This document shows, piece by piece, positions 8,327 to 15,480 of a stretch of 23,124 nt of DNA. The stretch's first letter is position 1; every line of letters starts with the position of its first letter. The position numbers and the translations under genes were made by a program. Source of the stretch: a virus; IMG/VR virus record IMGVR_UViG_3300017719_000219, positions 1-23,124 of that record, one strand, 5' to 3'. The notes beneath the pieces are model-generated. The model was not told where the DNA came from. It was given only the letters and a program-made list of their open reading frames with translations, and searched no databases.

Positions 8327-9664
8327 ATGAAAACATTACAAGAACAATACAACCAAATTAAAAAAGGAAAAGGTAGTAAAGAAATTTTCCTTAAAGAAGT
8401 TAAAGCTAAGTACCCTAATTTAGTACGTAATGCTGCAGGGTTTAATGAAGCCTCCTCAGTACTAATTAATAGAAGTATTATAGCAGAAAATATTCATGTA
8501 GCTACAGGCTCAAATGAAAAACCAGATTGGTTTCAATTATTTGATAAAAACATGAATTTAATTTCAGAAGAAGAAGCTAAAGCTATTGAAAAGAAAGTAA
8601 CTAAAGGAGTAACTGATTTACAAGCCCCTGATAGAGGATATGATTATAAAGATGATAAAGCTCTCAATAATGTATCTGGTGAGCAATTTCGTCAAGGATA
8701 TTTTACAGAGTTAACAGATGTAGCTAATGCAGATAAAACTAAAGAAGAACTAATTGATTTAGTTATTAAAAACATTAGTAAGAATCCTTTATATTATGTT
8801 GAAGAAGCTCAATTTGGAATTAAAGGAATAGGCTACACAGAAGAAGCCCCAGCTTTAGGTAAAGGAAAAATGATTAAAGATCCAGGTGTAGGTGGAGGTT
8901 ATGGCGCTGAAACTAAAAAAGACTTCCCAGAAGGTGAAGTAGGTACTGGTTATTTAGAAATTAAAGAAAATAAAAACACAACAAATATGATATCATTATT
9001 AGACTTATATGAAAGCGGTCCTTTAGGAGAAAAAGAATTACCTAAGAAAAAAGCTAAAAAAGTAAAAAAAGAAACAACAGATAGTAAATTAGCTGAAATT
9101 GAAAAAAATGGTAGAGTAGCTACTTTGGAATTACAAATTGAAGCCTTAGAAGAAATTATTGAAGGTAAAAATGGTAGAATTGCTATGGTTACTGAAGATG
9201 ATAGTTTATCTGAATTAGTTGATAAGAAAAAAATGAAAGAAATGCAACGCGAAGTAAAACTTTTAGAAAAGAAAAAAGCGGGCATGGAAAGAATGTATGA
9301 GAAGATGTGTGGTAAATCTTACACCAAGAAAGAAATGGTAGACGAAGTGGATGTTGTTAATGAATTATTTGGTATGGGTGGAAGTACTAAACTACAATCA
9401 CTCCAACCCTTTACTATTGAATTTGCAGATCAAGATACATTAAAACTTGTTATGCAATCTCCACTTTTTGCTAAAGGTGATAAAGGTGAAAGAGTTACAT
9501 TCAGGCAAAATGAAGTAGTAGTTGGAAAACCTTTGAGTTTTGAGCTCAAAAATAGCATCAAAGGGGGTACATCAAATGTTACAAAAATAACTTCTTTAGG
9601 TAAAGATATCAAGAAGTTAAATGTAAAAGATTTAAAAAAAGGTCAGTACAGGATCAAATACTAA
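8327..9664 (+). CDS. Uncharacterised prohead-region protein with coiled coil
   Basis: A 445-residue protein starting directly after the previous stop, with AAAAGGAGA just upstream of ATG 8327. This is one of the few good Shine-Dalgarno sites in the window. The N-terminus (EVKAKYPNLVRNAAGFNEAS) is a short helical domain. A basic, Lys/Glu-rich coiled coil occupies roughly residues 240-335 (KKKAKKVKKETTDSKLAEIE ... MKEMQREVKLLEKKKAGMER). The C-terminal 90 residues appear to be a beta-rich domain (FTIEFADQDTLKLVM; KGERVTFRQNEVVV). The gene ends 10 nt before the prohead protease start. Its place and coiled coil fit an internal head or core component; I do not recognise the family. Confidence 0.75.
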   Translation: MKTLQEQYNQIKKGKGSKEIFLKEVKAKYPNLVRNAAGFNEASSVLINRSIIAENIHVATGSNEKPDWFQLFDKNMNLISEEEAKAIEKKVTKGVTDLQAPDRGYDYKDDKALNNVSGEQFRQGYFTELTDVANADKTKEELIDLVIKNISKNPLYYVEEAQFGIKGIGYTEEAPALGKGKMIKDPGVGGGYGAETKKDFPEGEVGTGYLEIKENKNTTNMISLLDLYESGPLGEKELPKKKAKKVKKETTDSKLAEIEKNGRVATLELQIEALEEIIEGKNGRIAMVTEDDSLSELVDKKKMKEMQREVKLLEKKKAGMERMYEKMCGKSYTKKEMVDEVDVVNELFGMGGSTKLQSLQPFTIEFADQDTLKLVMQSPLFAKGDKGERVTFRQNEVVVGKPLSFELKNSIKGGTSNVTKITSLGKDIKKLNVKDLKKGQYRIKY

Positions 9665-9674
9665 AAAAAACAAT

Positions 9675-10274
9675 ATGAGTCAATTATTAGTAGAAACCCA
9701 TGTCTTTAAACCTAGCAAAGTAAGGCTATCTGAAAGTAAATCAGATAGAGGTCTTCCTTTAGTTGAGGGTATATTAGCTACAGCTGAAGTAAAAAATGGC
9801 AATGGTCGATACTACTCTAAAGATTTATGGAATAGAGAAATAGATAAATATATGCCTTTAGTTAAAGAGCATAGAGCAATGGGTGAGTTAGACCACCCTG
9901 AATCTTCAGTAATTAACTTAAAAAATGTATCTCATAATATATCAGATATGTGGTGGGATGGAGATAATGTAATGGGTAAAATAGAAGTTTTACCTACTCC
10001 AGCTGGTAATATTCTTAAAGCACTTATTGAAAGTGGTATTACAGTAGGTGTTTCATCTCGTGGTATGGGTTCATTAGAAGATAAAGGTGGAGTAATGGAA
10101 GTACAAGATGATTTTGAACTATTATGTTGGGACTTTGTATCAACACCTTCTAATCCTGGTTCATATATGCAATTGGTAAAAGAAAGCAAAGAATTTGAAT
10201 TACAAGATAAATATAAAACTGTAAATGAAGTTTTAAGTGAAATTTTATGTTCACATGGATTTTGTCCAGTTTAA
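9675..10274 (+). CDS. 21: Prohead maturation protease (T4 gp21-like)
   Basis: The serine protease that removes scaffold and capsid propeptides during head maturation. It is 199 residues, close to T4 gp21 (212). Visible motifs are GRYYSKDLWNREI at 44-56, then GELDHPE with probable catalytic His74. GVSSRGMGS at 125-133 supplies the nucleophile, Ser127 or Ser128. WDFVSTPSNPGS at 152-163 is the typical segment after the active site. It is the last gene before a strong intrinsic terminator, so the portal-to-protease block is one unit. Scaffold and capsid, its likely substrates, follow as a separate unit, which would let them be made in much larger amounts. Confidence 0.93.
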   Translation: MSQLLVETHVFKPSKVRLSESKSDRGLPLVEGILATAEVKNGNGRYYSKDLWNREIDKYMPLVKEHRAMGELDHPESSVINLKNVSHNISDMWWDGDNVMGKIEVLPTPAGNILKALIESGITVGVSSRGMGSLEDKGGVMEVQDDFELLCWDFVSTPSNPGSYMQLVKESKEFELQDKYKTVNEVLSEILCSHGFCPV

Positions 10275-10296
10275 TAATTTTTACCCCTGATTCCCT

Positions 10297-10330
10297 AAAA
10301 AGGCGTTTCCACTCTTGGAGCGCCTTTTTT
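10297..10330 (+). terminator. Intrinsic terminator after the protease gene
   Basis: AAAAAGGCG (10297-10305) pairs with CGCCTTTTT (10321-10329). An inner TCCA/TGGA stem encloses the loop CTCT, and a run of six T ends the hairpin. It separates the portal-to-protease block from the scaffold-capsid block. Confidence 0.9.
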
Positions 10331-10348
10331 ACATTTTTATATCTCCCC

Positions 10349-10366
10349 ATATACGTATAATTGATA
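10349..10366 (+). promoter_or_regulatory. Promoter-like element P4 before scaffold-capsid unit
   Basis: ATACGTATAATTGATAA begins at 10351, about 20 nt after the terminator T-run. The core GTATAATTGAT is repeated exactly after the second terminator (13336). It contains a perfect TATAAT, and TATAATTG differs by one base from the Bacteroidota -7 consensus TAnnTTTG. No convincing -35 is seen. The likely leader to ATG 10462 is about 90 nt. Confidence 0.5.
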
Positions 10367-10415
10367 ATATGCCATCTTCTATATGGTATTTAATTTATTT
10401 ATATAAACCCCCCAT

Positions 10416-10435
10416 TACGTTTCTTAATAAACGTA
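10416..10435 (+). repeat. Perfect hairpin in the scaffold leader
   Basis: TACGTTT (10416-10422) and AAACGTA (10429-10435) form a perfect 7-bp inverted repeat with a 6-nt loop, 26 nt before the scaffold ATG. There is no T-run, so it is not a terminator. It could stabilise the abundant scaffold-capsid mRNA or bind a regulator. Confidence 0.45.
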
Positions 10436-10461
10436 GTTTCCCAACAAAAAATTTAGGAAAA

Positions 10462-11580
10462 ATGAACAGAAACTTTTTAAACGAAGCAATCGCTGACGCT
10501 AAAGCTGTAAAAGAATCAGCAATAGCAAATGCAAAAGTCGCGTTAGAAGAAGCATTCTCTCCACAAGTCCAAGCCATGTTTGCTAGTAAGCTAGAAGAAA
10601 TGGAAAAAGAAGATAAAATGGAAGAATCTTATGATGACGTAGACGAAGCTGAAATTACAGAAAAGAAAGAGTACATGACCAAAAAAGAGAAACGTGAAGG
10701 TGACGATCGTAAGTCTGATAATAAGGCTGAGACCGAAACAGAAAAAATGCGTAAACTCAAAGAGGAAGATGAACTTGACTTAGATGAAATTTTAGCAGAA
10801 TTAGAAAAAGATGAAGATCTTGAAGAAAACAAACGTACAGATGCTGAAGAAGAAGGCTATTTGGATGGTATGAGAGACGAAAAAGCGGACTTGAAAGAGG
10901 ACGAACGTACTGATGCTGAAGAAGAAGGCTACGAAGATGGTATGAAAGACGAAAAAGAAGACATGGATGATGAGGACATTGACCTTGAAGATATGTCTGA
11001 AGATGATCTTAAGAAATTTATCGAAGACGTAATCGAAGATATGGTTAGTGCAGGTGAAATTGAAGCCGGTGAATCATTTGAAGATGACGTTGATGTTGAT
11101 GTAGATGAAGAAGGAGACATTGAAATCGAAGATGAGGAAGATGTTGAAGTTGAAGTTACAGAAGCAAAAGAAGAAGTAGATGAAGGTGACGATGAAATGT
11201 ATGAAGTTAAAAAAGATTTAGATGAAGCAATATCTACTATTGAAACATTAAAATCTGAATTAAATGAAATCAATTTATTGAATGCTAAACTACTTTACAC
11301 AAACAAAGTGTTCCGAGGTAAAAATCTTACTGAAGCACAAAAAGTTAAAGTATTAGGAGCTTTTGATAAAGCTGAAACAGTTAAAGAAGTAAAATTAGTG
11401 TTCGAAACACTTAATAGCTCAGTTAAAGCGAAAGCTACAAACAAATCTATTACAGAAGGTGCTAGAGCAAAAGGTAGTGCTTCTAACTTAACAGCTACTC
11501 CAAAAGTAACTAAGAAACAACCTATTGTTGAATCAAATGAGATGGTTAACAGGTTCAAGAAATTAGCTGGTCTAATTTAG
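10462..11580 (+). CDS. 22: Prohead scaffold / core protein (T4 gp22-like)
   Basis: A 372-residue, extremely acidic protein, against 269 for T4 gp22. I start it at ATG 10462 (MNRNFLNEAIADAKAVKESA). The frame is open upstream to 10315, but that stretch contains the terminator and promoter-like element. Residues 45-250 are a Glu/Asp/Lys-rich coiled-coil region. This includes an imperfect 24-residue tandem duplication (RTDAEEEGYLDGM / RTDAEEEGYEDGM) at 125-172. The C-terminal part (LNAKLLYTNKVFRGKNLTEA ... VLGAFDKAETVKEV) is the conserved scaffold segment, and the protein ends NRFKKLAGLI. Scaffolds of this type fill the prohead and are degraded by the protease encoded just upstream. Capsid is the next gene, 41 nt downstream. 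Confidence 0.88.
   Translation: MNRNFLNEAIADAKAVKESAIANAKVALEEAFSPQVQAMFASKLEEMEKEDKMEESYDDVDEAEITEKKEYMTKKEKREGDDRKSDNKAETETEKMRKLKEEDELDLDEILAELEKDEDLEENKRTDAEEEGYLDGMRDEKADLKEDERTDAEEEGYEDGMKDEKEDMDDEDIDLEDMSEDDLKKFIEDVIEDMVSAGEIEAGESFEDDVDVDVDEEGDIEIEDEEDVEVEVTEAKEEVDEGDDEMYEVKKDLDEAISTIETLKSELNEINLLNAKLLYTNKVFRGKNLTEAQKVKVLGAFDKAETVKEVKLVFETLNSSVKAKATNKSITEGARAKGSASNLTATPKVTKKQPIVESNEMVNRFKKLAGLI
10834..10977 (+). repeat. 72-nt tandem duplication inside the scaffold gene
   Basis: Two in-frame copies of a 72-nt unit (10834-10905 and 10906-10977), each encoding R-T-D-A-E-E-E-G-Y-x-D-G-M-[RK]-D-E-K followed by an acidic tail. The first 17 codons are nearly identical at DNA level, so the duplication is fairly recent or is being conserved. 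Confidence 0.85.
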
Positions 11581-11621
11581 TAAAATTTAAAAATTAATAA
11601 AAATCAAAAAACACAAAAAAA

Positions 11622-13274
11622 ATGAGTCAATTAAATTCTCTTTTAGAAAGTGCTAATCCTTACAAGTCGTTACAAAGTGATGCGGCTAGATTAGCAAACA
11701 AATGGAATAAGACAGGTTTGTTAGAAGGTATCGGAAGCGAAACTGAAAAAAACAATATGTCTCTTATTCTTGAAAACCAAGCTAAGCAATTAGTTATGGA
11801 AGAAAGTAATACAGGAGGTCCACTTCCTGGAGCTGGTACATTTACTCCTGGTACAGGAGCACAATGGGCTGGAGTTGCTTTACCATTAGTAAGAAAAGTA
11901 TTTGGACAAATAGCAGCGAAAGAATTCGTTTCTGTACAACCAATGAACTTACCTTCTGGTCTAGTATTTTACTTAGATTTCCAATATGGAACTACAAAAA
12001 CACCATTCGCAGCTGGTGAGTCACTATATGGTGATACTGATGGAAATACTCCATTTGGTAACGGTGCTACAGGTGGTCTTTACGGAGCTGGACGTTTCGG
12101 ATATTCAATTAATAACACACAATCAGCTGCTGAATCAGATCCTACAAACTTTGTAACAGATGCAAAAACAGATGTTGATTGGTTTGCTGATTTACAAGCT
12201 GATTCTTCAGTATCTGCATCTTACGCAGCTGGAGAAATTTCATTAGTAGCAATTGATCTTACAGATCTTCCTAACTATGACACTAGAGCTGTAAAAGGAT
12301 TTTATTTAGTAGATGGTACATCAACTGCTCCTGTAGTAGCTGAACAATATCCTCAATTTACAAAAATTGATGGTACTAAATTAAATTTCTATGTAAATAA
12401 TACAAATTTAGCTGATGCTGAAACATTTAATGTTGAGTATTTACTACAAACAAATGACGCTCAAAGAGGTGATTTTGAAGATGGTAACATTAACTTAAAT
12501 GCTGATAATGCTACAATTTCAATTCCAGAAATCAACATTCAAATGCAGTCAGAAGCAATTGTTGCTAAGACTCGTAAATTGAAAGCAGTTTGGACTCCTG
12601 AGTTTGCTCAAGATTTAAATGCTTACCATTCTTTGGATGCTGAAGCTGAATTAACTTCAATTATGAGTGAGTATATCTCATTAGAAATTGATTTAGAAAT
12701 TCTTGATATGTTAATCGAATCTGCATCTGCTGGTACTGAGTACTGGAGTGCACAGAATAACTTATCATTAGCTTCAACTGGTATTGTTGATGCCGATTTA
12801 GGTTTCTACAACTCACAAGGACAGTGGTTCCAAACTTTAGGAACTAAAATGCAGAAATTGAGTAACATTATTCACCAGAAAACATTAAGAGGTGGAGCTA
12901 ATTTTATGGTATGTTCTCCAACAGTAGCTACTATTATCGAATCTATCCCAGGATTTGCTAGTACTTCTGACGGTGATGCTGCTAAAATGAGCTACGCATT
13001 TGGTGTACAAAAAGCTGGTACTGTTAATTCAAGATATACTGTTTACAAGAACCCATACATGACTGAAAATACCATTTTAATGGGCTTTAGAGGTGGACAA
13101 TTCTTAGAAGCAGGTGCTGTATTTGCTCCATATATTCCGTTAATTATGACTCCATTAGTATACGATCCAGAAACATTTACACCACGTAAAGGTTTACTTA
13201 CTCGTTATGCTAAGAAAGTAGTAAGACCAGAATTCTATGGTAAGATCTTCGTAGAAGGATTAAACACTCTATAA
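11622..13274 (+). CDS. 23: Major capsid protein (T4 gp23-like)
   Basis: The main shell protein: 550 residues, against 521 for T4 gp23. The N-terminal 60 residues form a charged propeptide. QLVMEESNTGG (56-66) is where T4 gp23 is cut, after a glutamate, so cleavage after Glu60 or Glu61 is predicted. Next come a Gly/Thr-rich segment (FTPGTGAQWAG) and the diagnostic LPLVRKVFGQIAAKEFVSVQ and PMNLPSG. Further conserved blocks are KTRKLKAVWTPEFAQDLNAY, the helix LTSIMSEYISLEIDLEILDM, and GGANFMVCSPTVATIIESI. Residues about 120-280 vary more between relatives and contain the extra length. An A-rich leader precedes the ATG. The stop codon lies inside a perfect hairpin and a strong terminator follows. 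Confidence 0.96.
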   Translation: MSQLNSLLESANPYKSLQSDAARLANKWNKTGLLEGIGSETEKNNMSLILENQAKQLVMEESNTGGPLPGAGTFTPGTGAQWAGVALPLVRKVFGQIAAKEFVSVQPMNLPSGLVFYLDFQYGTTKTPFAAGESLYGDTDGNTPFGNGATGGLYGAGRFGYSINNTQSAAESDPTNFVTDAKTDVDWFADLQADSSVSASYAAGEISLVAIDLTDLPNYDTRAVKGFYLVDGTSTAPVVAEQYPQFTKIDGTKLNFYVNNTNLADAETFNVEYLLQTNDAQRGDFEDGNINLNADNATISIPEINIQMQSEAIVAKTRKLKAVWTPEFAQDLNAYHSLDAEAELTSIMSEYISLEIDLEILDMLIESASAGTEYWSAQNNLSLASTGIVDADLGFYNSQGQWFQTLGTKMQKLSNIIHQKTLRGGANFMVCSPTVATIIESIPGFASTSDGDAAKMSYAFGVQKAGTVNSRYTVYKNPYMTENTILMGFRGGQFLEAGAVFAPYIPLIMTPLVYDPETFTPRKGLLTRYAKKVVRPEFYGKIFVEGLNTL

Positions 13275-13288
13275 TCAATAGATTATAG
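13269..13288 (+). repeat. Perfect hairpin containing the capsid stop codon
   Basis: CTATAATC (13269-13276) and GATTATAG (13281-13288) form a perfect 8-bp inverted repeat with the loop AATA. The TAA stop (13272-13274) is in the left arm. It is AT-rich and lacks a T-run, and is separate from the terminator 12 nt downstream. Confidence 0.6.
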
Positions 13289-13300
13289 TTAATAGTAATT

Positions 13301-13330
13301 AAAGCCCCGCATTAGCGGGGCTTTTTTTTT
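13301..13330 (+). terminator. Strong intrinsic terminator after the capsid gene
   Basis: AAAGCCCCGC (13301-13310), loop ATTA, GCGGGGCTTT (13315 onward), then a run of nine T. This is the most GC-rich and stable hairpin in the window and fits a highly transcribed gene end. Confidence 0.95.
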
Positions 13331-13331
13331 A

Positions 13332-13348
13332 ATATGTATAATTGATGA
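13332..13348 (+). promoter_or_regulatory. Promoter-like element P5 before phoH
   Basis: ATATGTATAATTGATGA begins at 13332, immediately after the terminator T-run. It shares the 11-mer GTATAATTGAT with P4, which also follows a terminator. TATAAT is a perfect -10 hexamer. ATG of the next gene is at 13377, giving a leader of about 30 nt. Confidence 0.5.
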
Positions 13349-13376
13349 AAGAGTTATTACTAAAAAATATAAAAAT

Positions 13377-14111
13377 ATGGCATCTAAACCTCACACAGAT
13401 GAAGTGCATAGGAAACAAAGAGTAGTGAAAAACCCAATAAAATTTAAAATCACATTAAACGAAGAACAAAAAGAAGCTAAAGCTAAAATATTAGAAAATA
13501 CCATAACGATGCTAGCTGGTAAAGCAGGTTCGGGTAAAACATTATTAGCGGTTCAAGTTGCATTAGATGGTCTTCTTAGAAGACATTATGAAAAAATTAT
13601 AATTACTAGACCTACAGTATCGAAAGAAGAGATAGGATTCTTACCTGGTGATTTACGAGAAAAAATGGATCCATGGATCCAACCAATCTATCAAAATATG
13701 TTTGCTTTATATGATAAAGTAAAAGTAGAAAAACTTATTGAAGATGGCAAAATTGAAATTGTACCTTTAGCATTTATGAGAGGTAGAACATTCTTAGATT
13801 CATGTATAATTGTAGATGAAGCCCAAAACGTTACCCATGAACAGATGGAAATGATAGCAACTAGAATTGGCTTACGTTCCAAAATGATTATATGTGGTGA
13901 TGACCATCAAGTTGATTTAAAATCAAAACGAGAATCTGGATTTAGATTTTTATATAAATCAATGCGTACTATAAAAAAAGCAATAGGTATAACATTACTT
14001 CAAAACCATAGAGACCCAATTGTAGATGATTTAATCCAAGTGTATGAAAAAGCAAGTGCCCAAGGAATAAATTTAGGATCTTCAGGGACTAGTGGTAAAA
14101 ATAAAAAATAA
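13377..14111 (+). CDS. phoH: PhoH-family P-loop ATPase
   Basis: A 244-residue single-domain PhoH-like ATPase. Walker A is GKAGSGKT (48-55). RPTVSKEEIGFLPGDLREKM (78-97) is the PhoH signature. FMRGRTFLDSCIIVDEAQN (133-151) contains Walker B, and GDDHQVDL (174-181) is the sensor segment. PhoH proteins are predicted RNA helicase or RNase-linked ATPases. They are very common in marine phages, where their role is unproven; phosphate regulation is often suggested but not shown. The basic N-terminal 20 residues and Lys-rich C-terminus could contact nucleic acid. It is the first gene after the capsid terminator and is inserted between capsid and neck genes. Confidence 0.93.
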   Translation: MASKPHTDEVHRKQRVVKNPIKFKITLNEEQKEAKAKILENTITMLAGKAGSGKTLLAVQVALDGLLRRHYEKIIITRPTVSKEEIGFLPGDLREKMDPWIQPIYQNMFALYDKVKVEKLIEDGKIEIVPLAFMRGRTFLDSCIIVDEAQNVTHEQMEMIATRIGLRSKMIICGDDHQVDLKSKRESGFRFLYKSMRTIKKAIGITLLQNHRDPIVDDLIQVYEKASAQGINLGSSGTSGKNKK

Positions 14112-14134
14112 TAATTGATTAAACAAATTCTTAT

Positions 14135-14151
14135 ATATTTATAACTAAAAT
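14135..14151 (+). promoter_or_regulatory. Promoter-like element P6
   Basis: ATATTTATAA at 14135-14144, CT, then AAAAT, ending 5 nt before the ATG at 14157. It starts 23 nt after the phoH stop and matches P1, P2, P3 and P7. Confidence 0.5.
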
Positions 14152-14156
14152 CCAAT

Positions 14157-15470
14157 ATGGCATCTATACTAACTCCATCTTCATTCCAAATTAAAATTAA
14201 GGAGGAACACGTAGTTAAAGGTATAAAAACTACAAATGAAACTTTTAATACATTAAGTAATATTACTAATGTAGATAGAAGAATAGTAACTATACCAGCA
14301 TCTACTTCAATTGATTTAATTAATGTTAATGGTGTAAACCCTTCAGCTGGTACTTTCCCCTCAAGTAGCATGAAATATGCTAGAATTACTAATTTAGATA
14401 CAGAATCTTCTTTAGCAGTTTCATTTACATCTTCAAAATCCCCAGATGGGCAAGGTGTTATTGGGACTGATTTAACTTCATCTTATGATAGTGGGGGAAT
14501 AGGAGGAGTAACAGGATTATATTTAGGAGTTGAAACAACTTCTAGTTTTAGTGGGTCAGGTATGACGTTAGATATTGATATATCATCGTCTTTAATTGAT
14601 AATAATGTAATTGTTGTATCCTCTAATGCTACAAATTGTGCTACTGGTACATACGAAGTCTCTCTGAGTGGGGGGACGGGAACTGAAGCAACTGCTACTG
14701 TAGTAGTAACAGGAGCTAACCCAGAAGCCCCTACAGTTTCAAGTATAACCGTTTTAAATAGTGGAAGAGGTTATGTTGTTGGAGACGTGTTAACAATCGC
14801 CTCAGGTGATTTAGGGACAGGACAATTAGTAAATGGGGTAGCATTAACTAATAACGGTTTAACACCAACAGTAACCAATGATATAACACGAGAAGTAGCA
14901 GTTTATACTTCAACAGGTCAAGGAGCTACAGTTAATGTAGTATCTGTTGGGGGTGTAATTACAACTGTAACTCCTGTAAATATAGGAACAGGGTATGAAG
15001 CAGCTCAAGTAATTACTATTACAGATGCCCAATTAACAAATTTAGGATTTGGAGTAGTAAGTTCAGATTATACTACAACATTACAAGTTGGAGATGTGCA
15101 AGATTCATCAGTAGTAACTTTAACAGCACTTGATTCAAGTAATATAACAACAGGTATATTTCAAGCAAAAATAGCAACATCAGGTACAGGGTATGTAGTA
15201 GGTGAAACTTTAACAGTAGATGGCAGCAATATAGGAAATGCTTCAGATGCTTTATTTACTTTAACATTAAATGATTTCACAGAAAATGGAGCAAGAAGTT
15301 ATTGGACGATGGACGTATTACCCACATCATCTCTAATGTTTTCAAGTCCTCAAGTTACAGGAAGTACATTTAACGGCTTCTTTGAACAAGATATAGAATT
15401 TATTTCTGTATATGCCGAAACAGAAAGAATGGATGTTGAGTATGTAGTAGTTAATTCAGATAACGTATAA
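14157..15470 (+). CDS. Beta-rich virion protein with internal G-x-G-Y repeat insertion
   Basis: A 437-residue, beta-rich, Ser/Thr/Gly-rich protein without a membrane segment. The two ends look like parts of one compact domain: residues 1-95 (SFQIKIKEEHVV ... RRIVTIPAS ... YARITNLDTESSLAVSF) and 375-437 (DVLPTSSLMFSS ... FEQDIEFISVYAETERMDVEY). Between them, roughly residues 120-375, are three degenerate repeats built on 'G-x-G-Y-x-x-G-[DE]-x-L-T-[IV]': NSGRGYVVGDVLTIASG (201-217), NIGTGYEAAQVITITD (275-290) and TSGTGYVVGETLTVDG (341-356). Such repeats are common in phage surface and fibre proteins. It lies between phoH and the neck genes, so a head-decoration, collar or neck-fibre role is plausible. 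No T4 homologue is recognised. Confidence 0.72.
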   Translation: MASILTPSSFQIKIKEEHVVKGIKTTNETFNTLSNITNVDRRIVTIPASTSIDLINVNGVNPSAGTFPSSSMKYARITNLDTESSLAVSFTSSKSPDGQGVIGTDLTSSYDSGGIGGVTGLYLGVETTSSFSGSGMTLDIDISSSLIDNNVIVVSSNATNCATGTYEVSLSGGTGTEATATVVVTGANPEAPTVSSITVLNSGRGYVVGDVLTIASGDLGTGQLVNGVALTNNGLTPTVTNDITREVAVYTSTGQGATVNVVSVGGVITTVTPVNIGTGYEAAQVITITDAQLTNLGFGVVSSDYTTTLQVGDVQDSSVVTLTALDSSNITTGIFQAKIATSGTGYVVGETLTVDGSNIGNASDALFTLTLNDFTENGARSYWTMDVLPTSSLMFSSPQVTGSTFNGFFEQDIEFISVYAETERMDVEYVVVNSDNV

Positions 15471-15480
15471 ATAAAAAAAT

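Noticed and set aside
10315-10461. Upstream extension of the scaffold gene to 10315 (extra 49 residues)
   Set aside because: The extension would begin at a TTG within the terminator and cover the promoter-like element and hairpin. The ATG at 10462 starts a typical scaffold N-terminus.
10929-11273. Antisense Ser-rich open frame across the scaffold gene
   Set aside because: It is the complement of the Glu/Asp-rich scaffold codons, with no start context or recognisable domain.
14000-14371. Antisense open frame across the phoH end and next gene start
   Set aside because: It overlaps two well-supported + strand genes and the P6 element, and its translation shows no family features.
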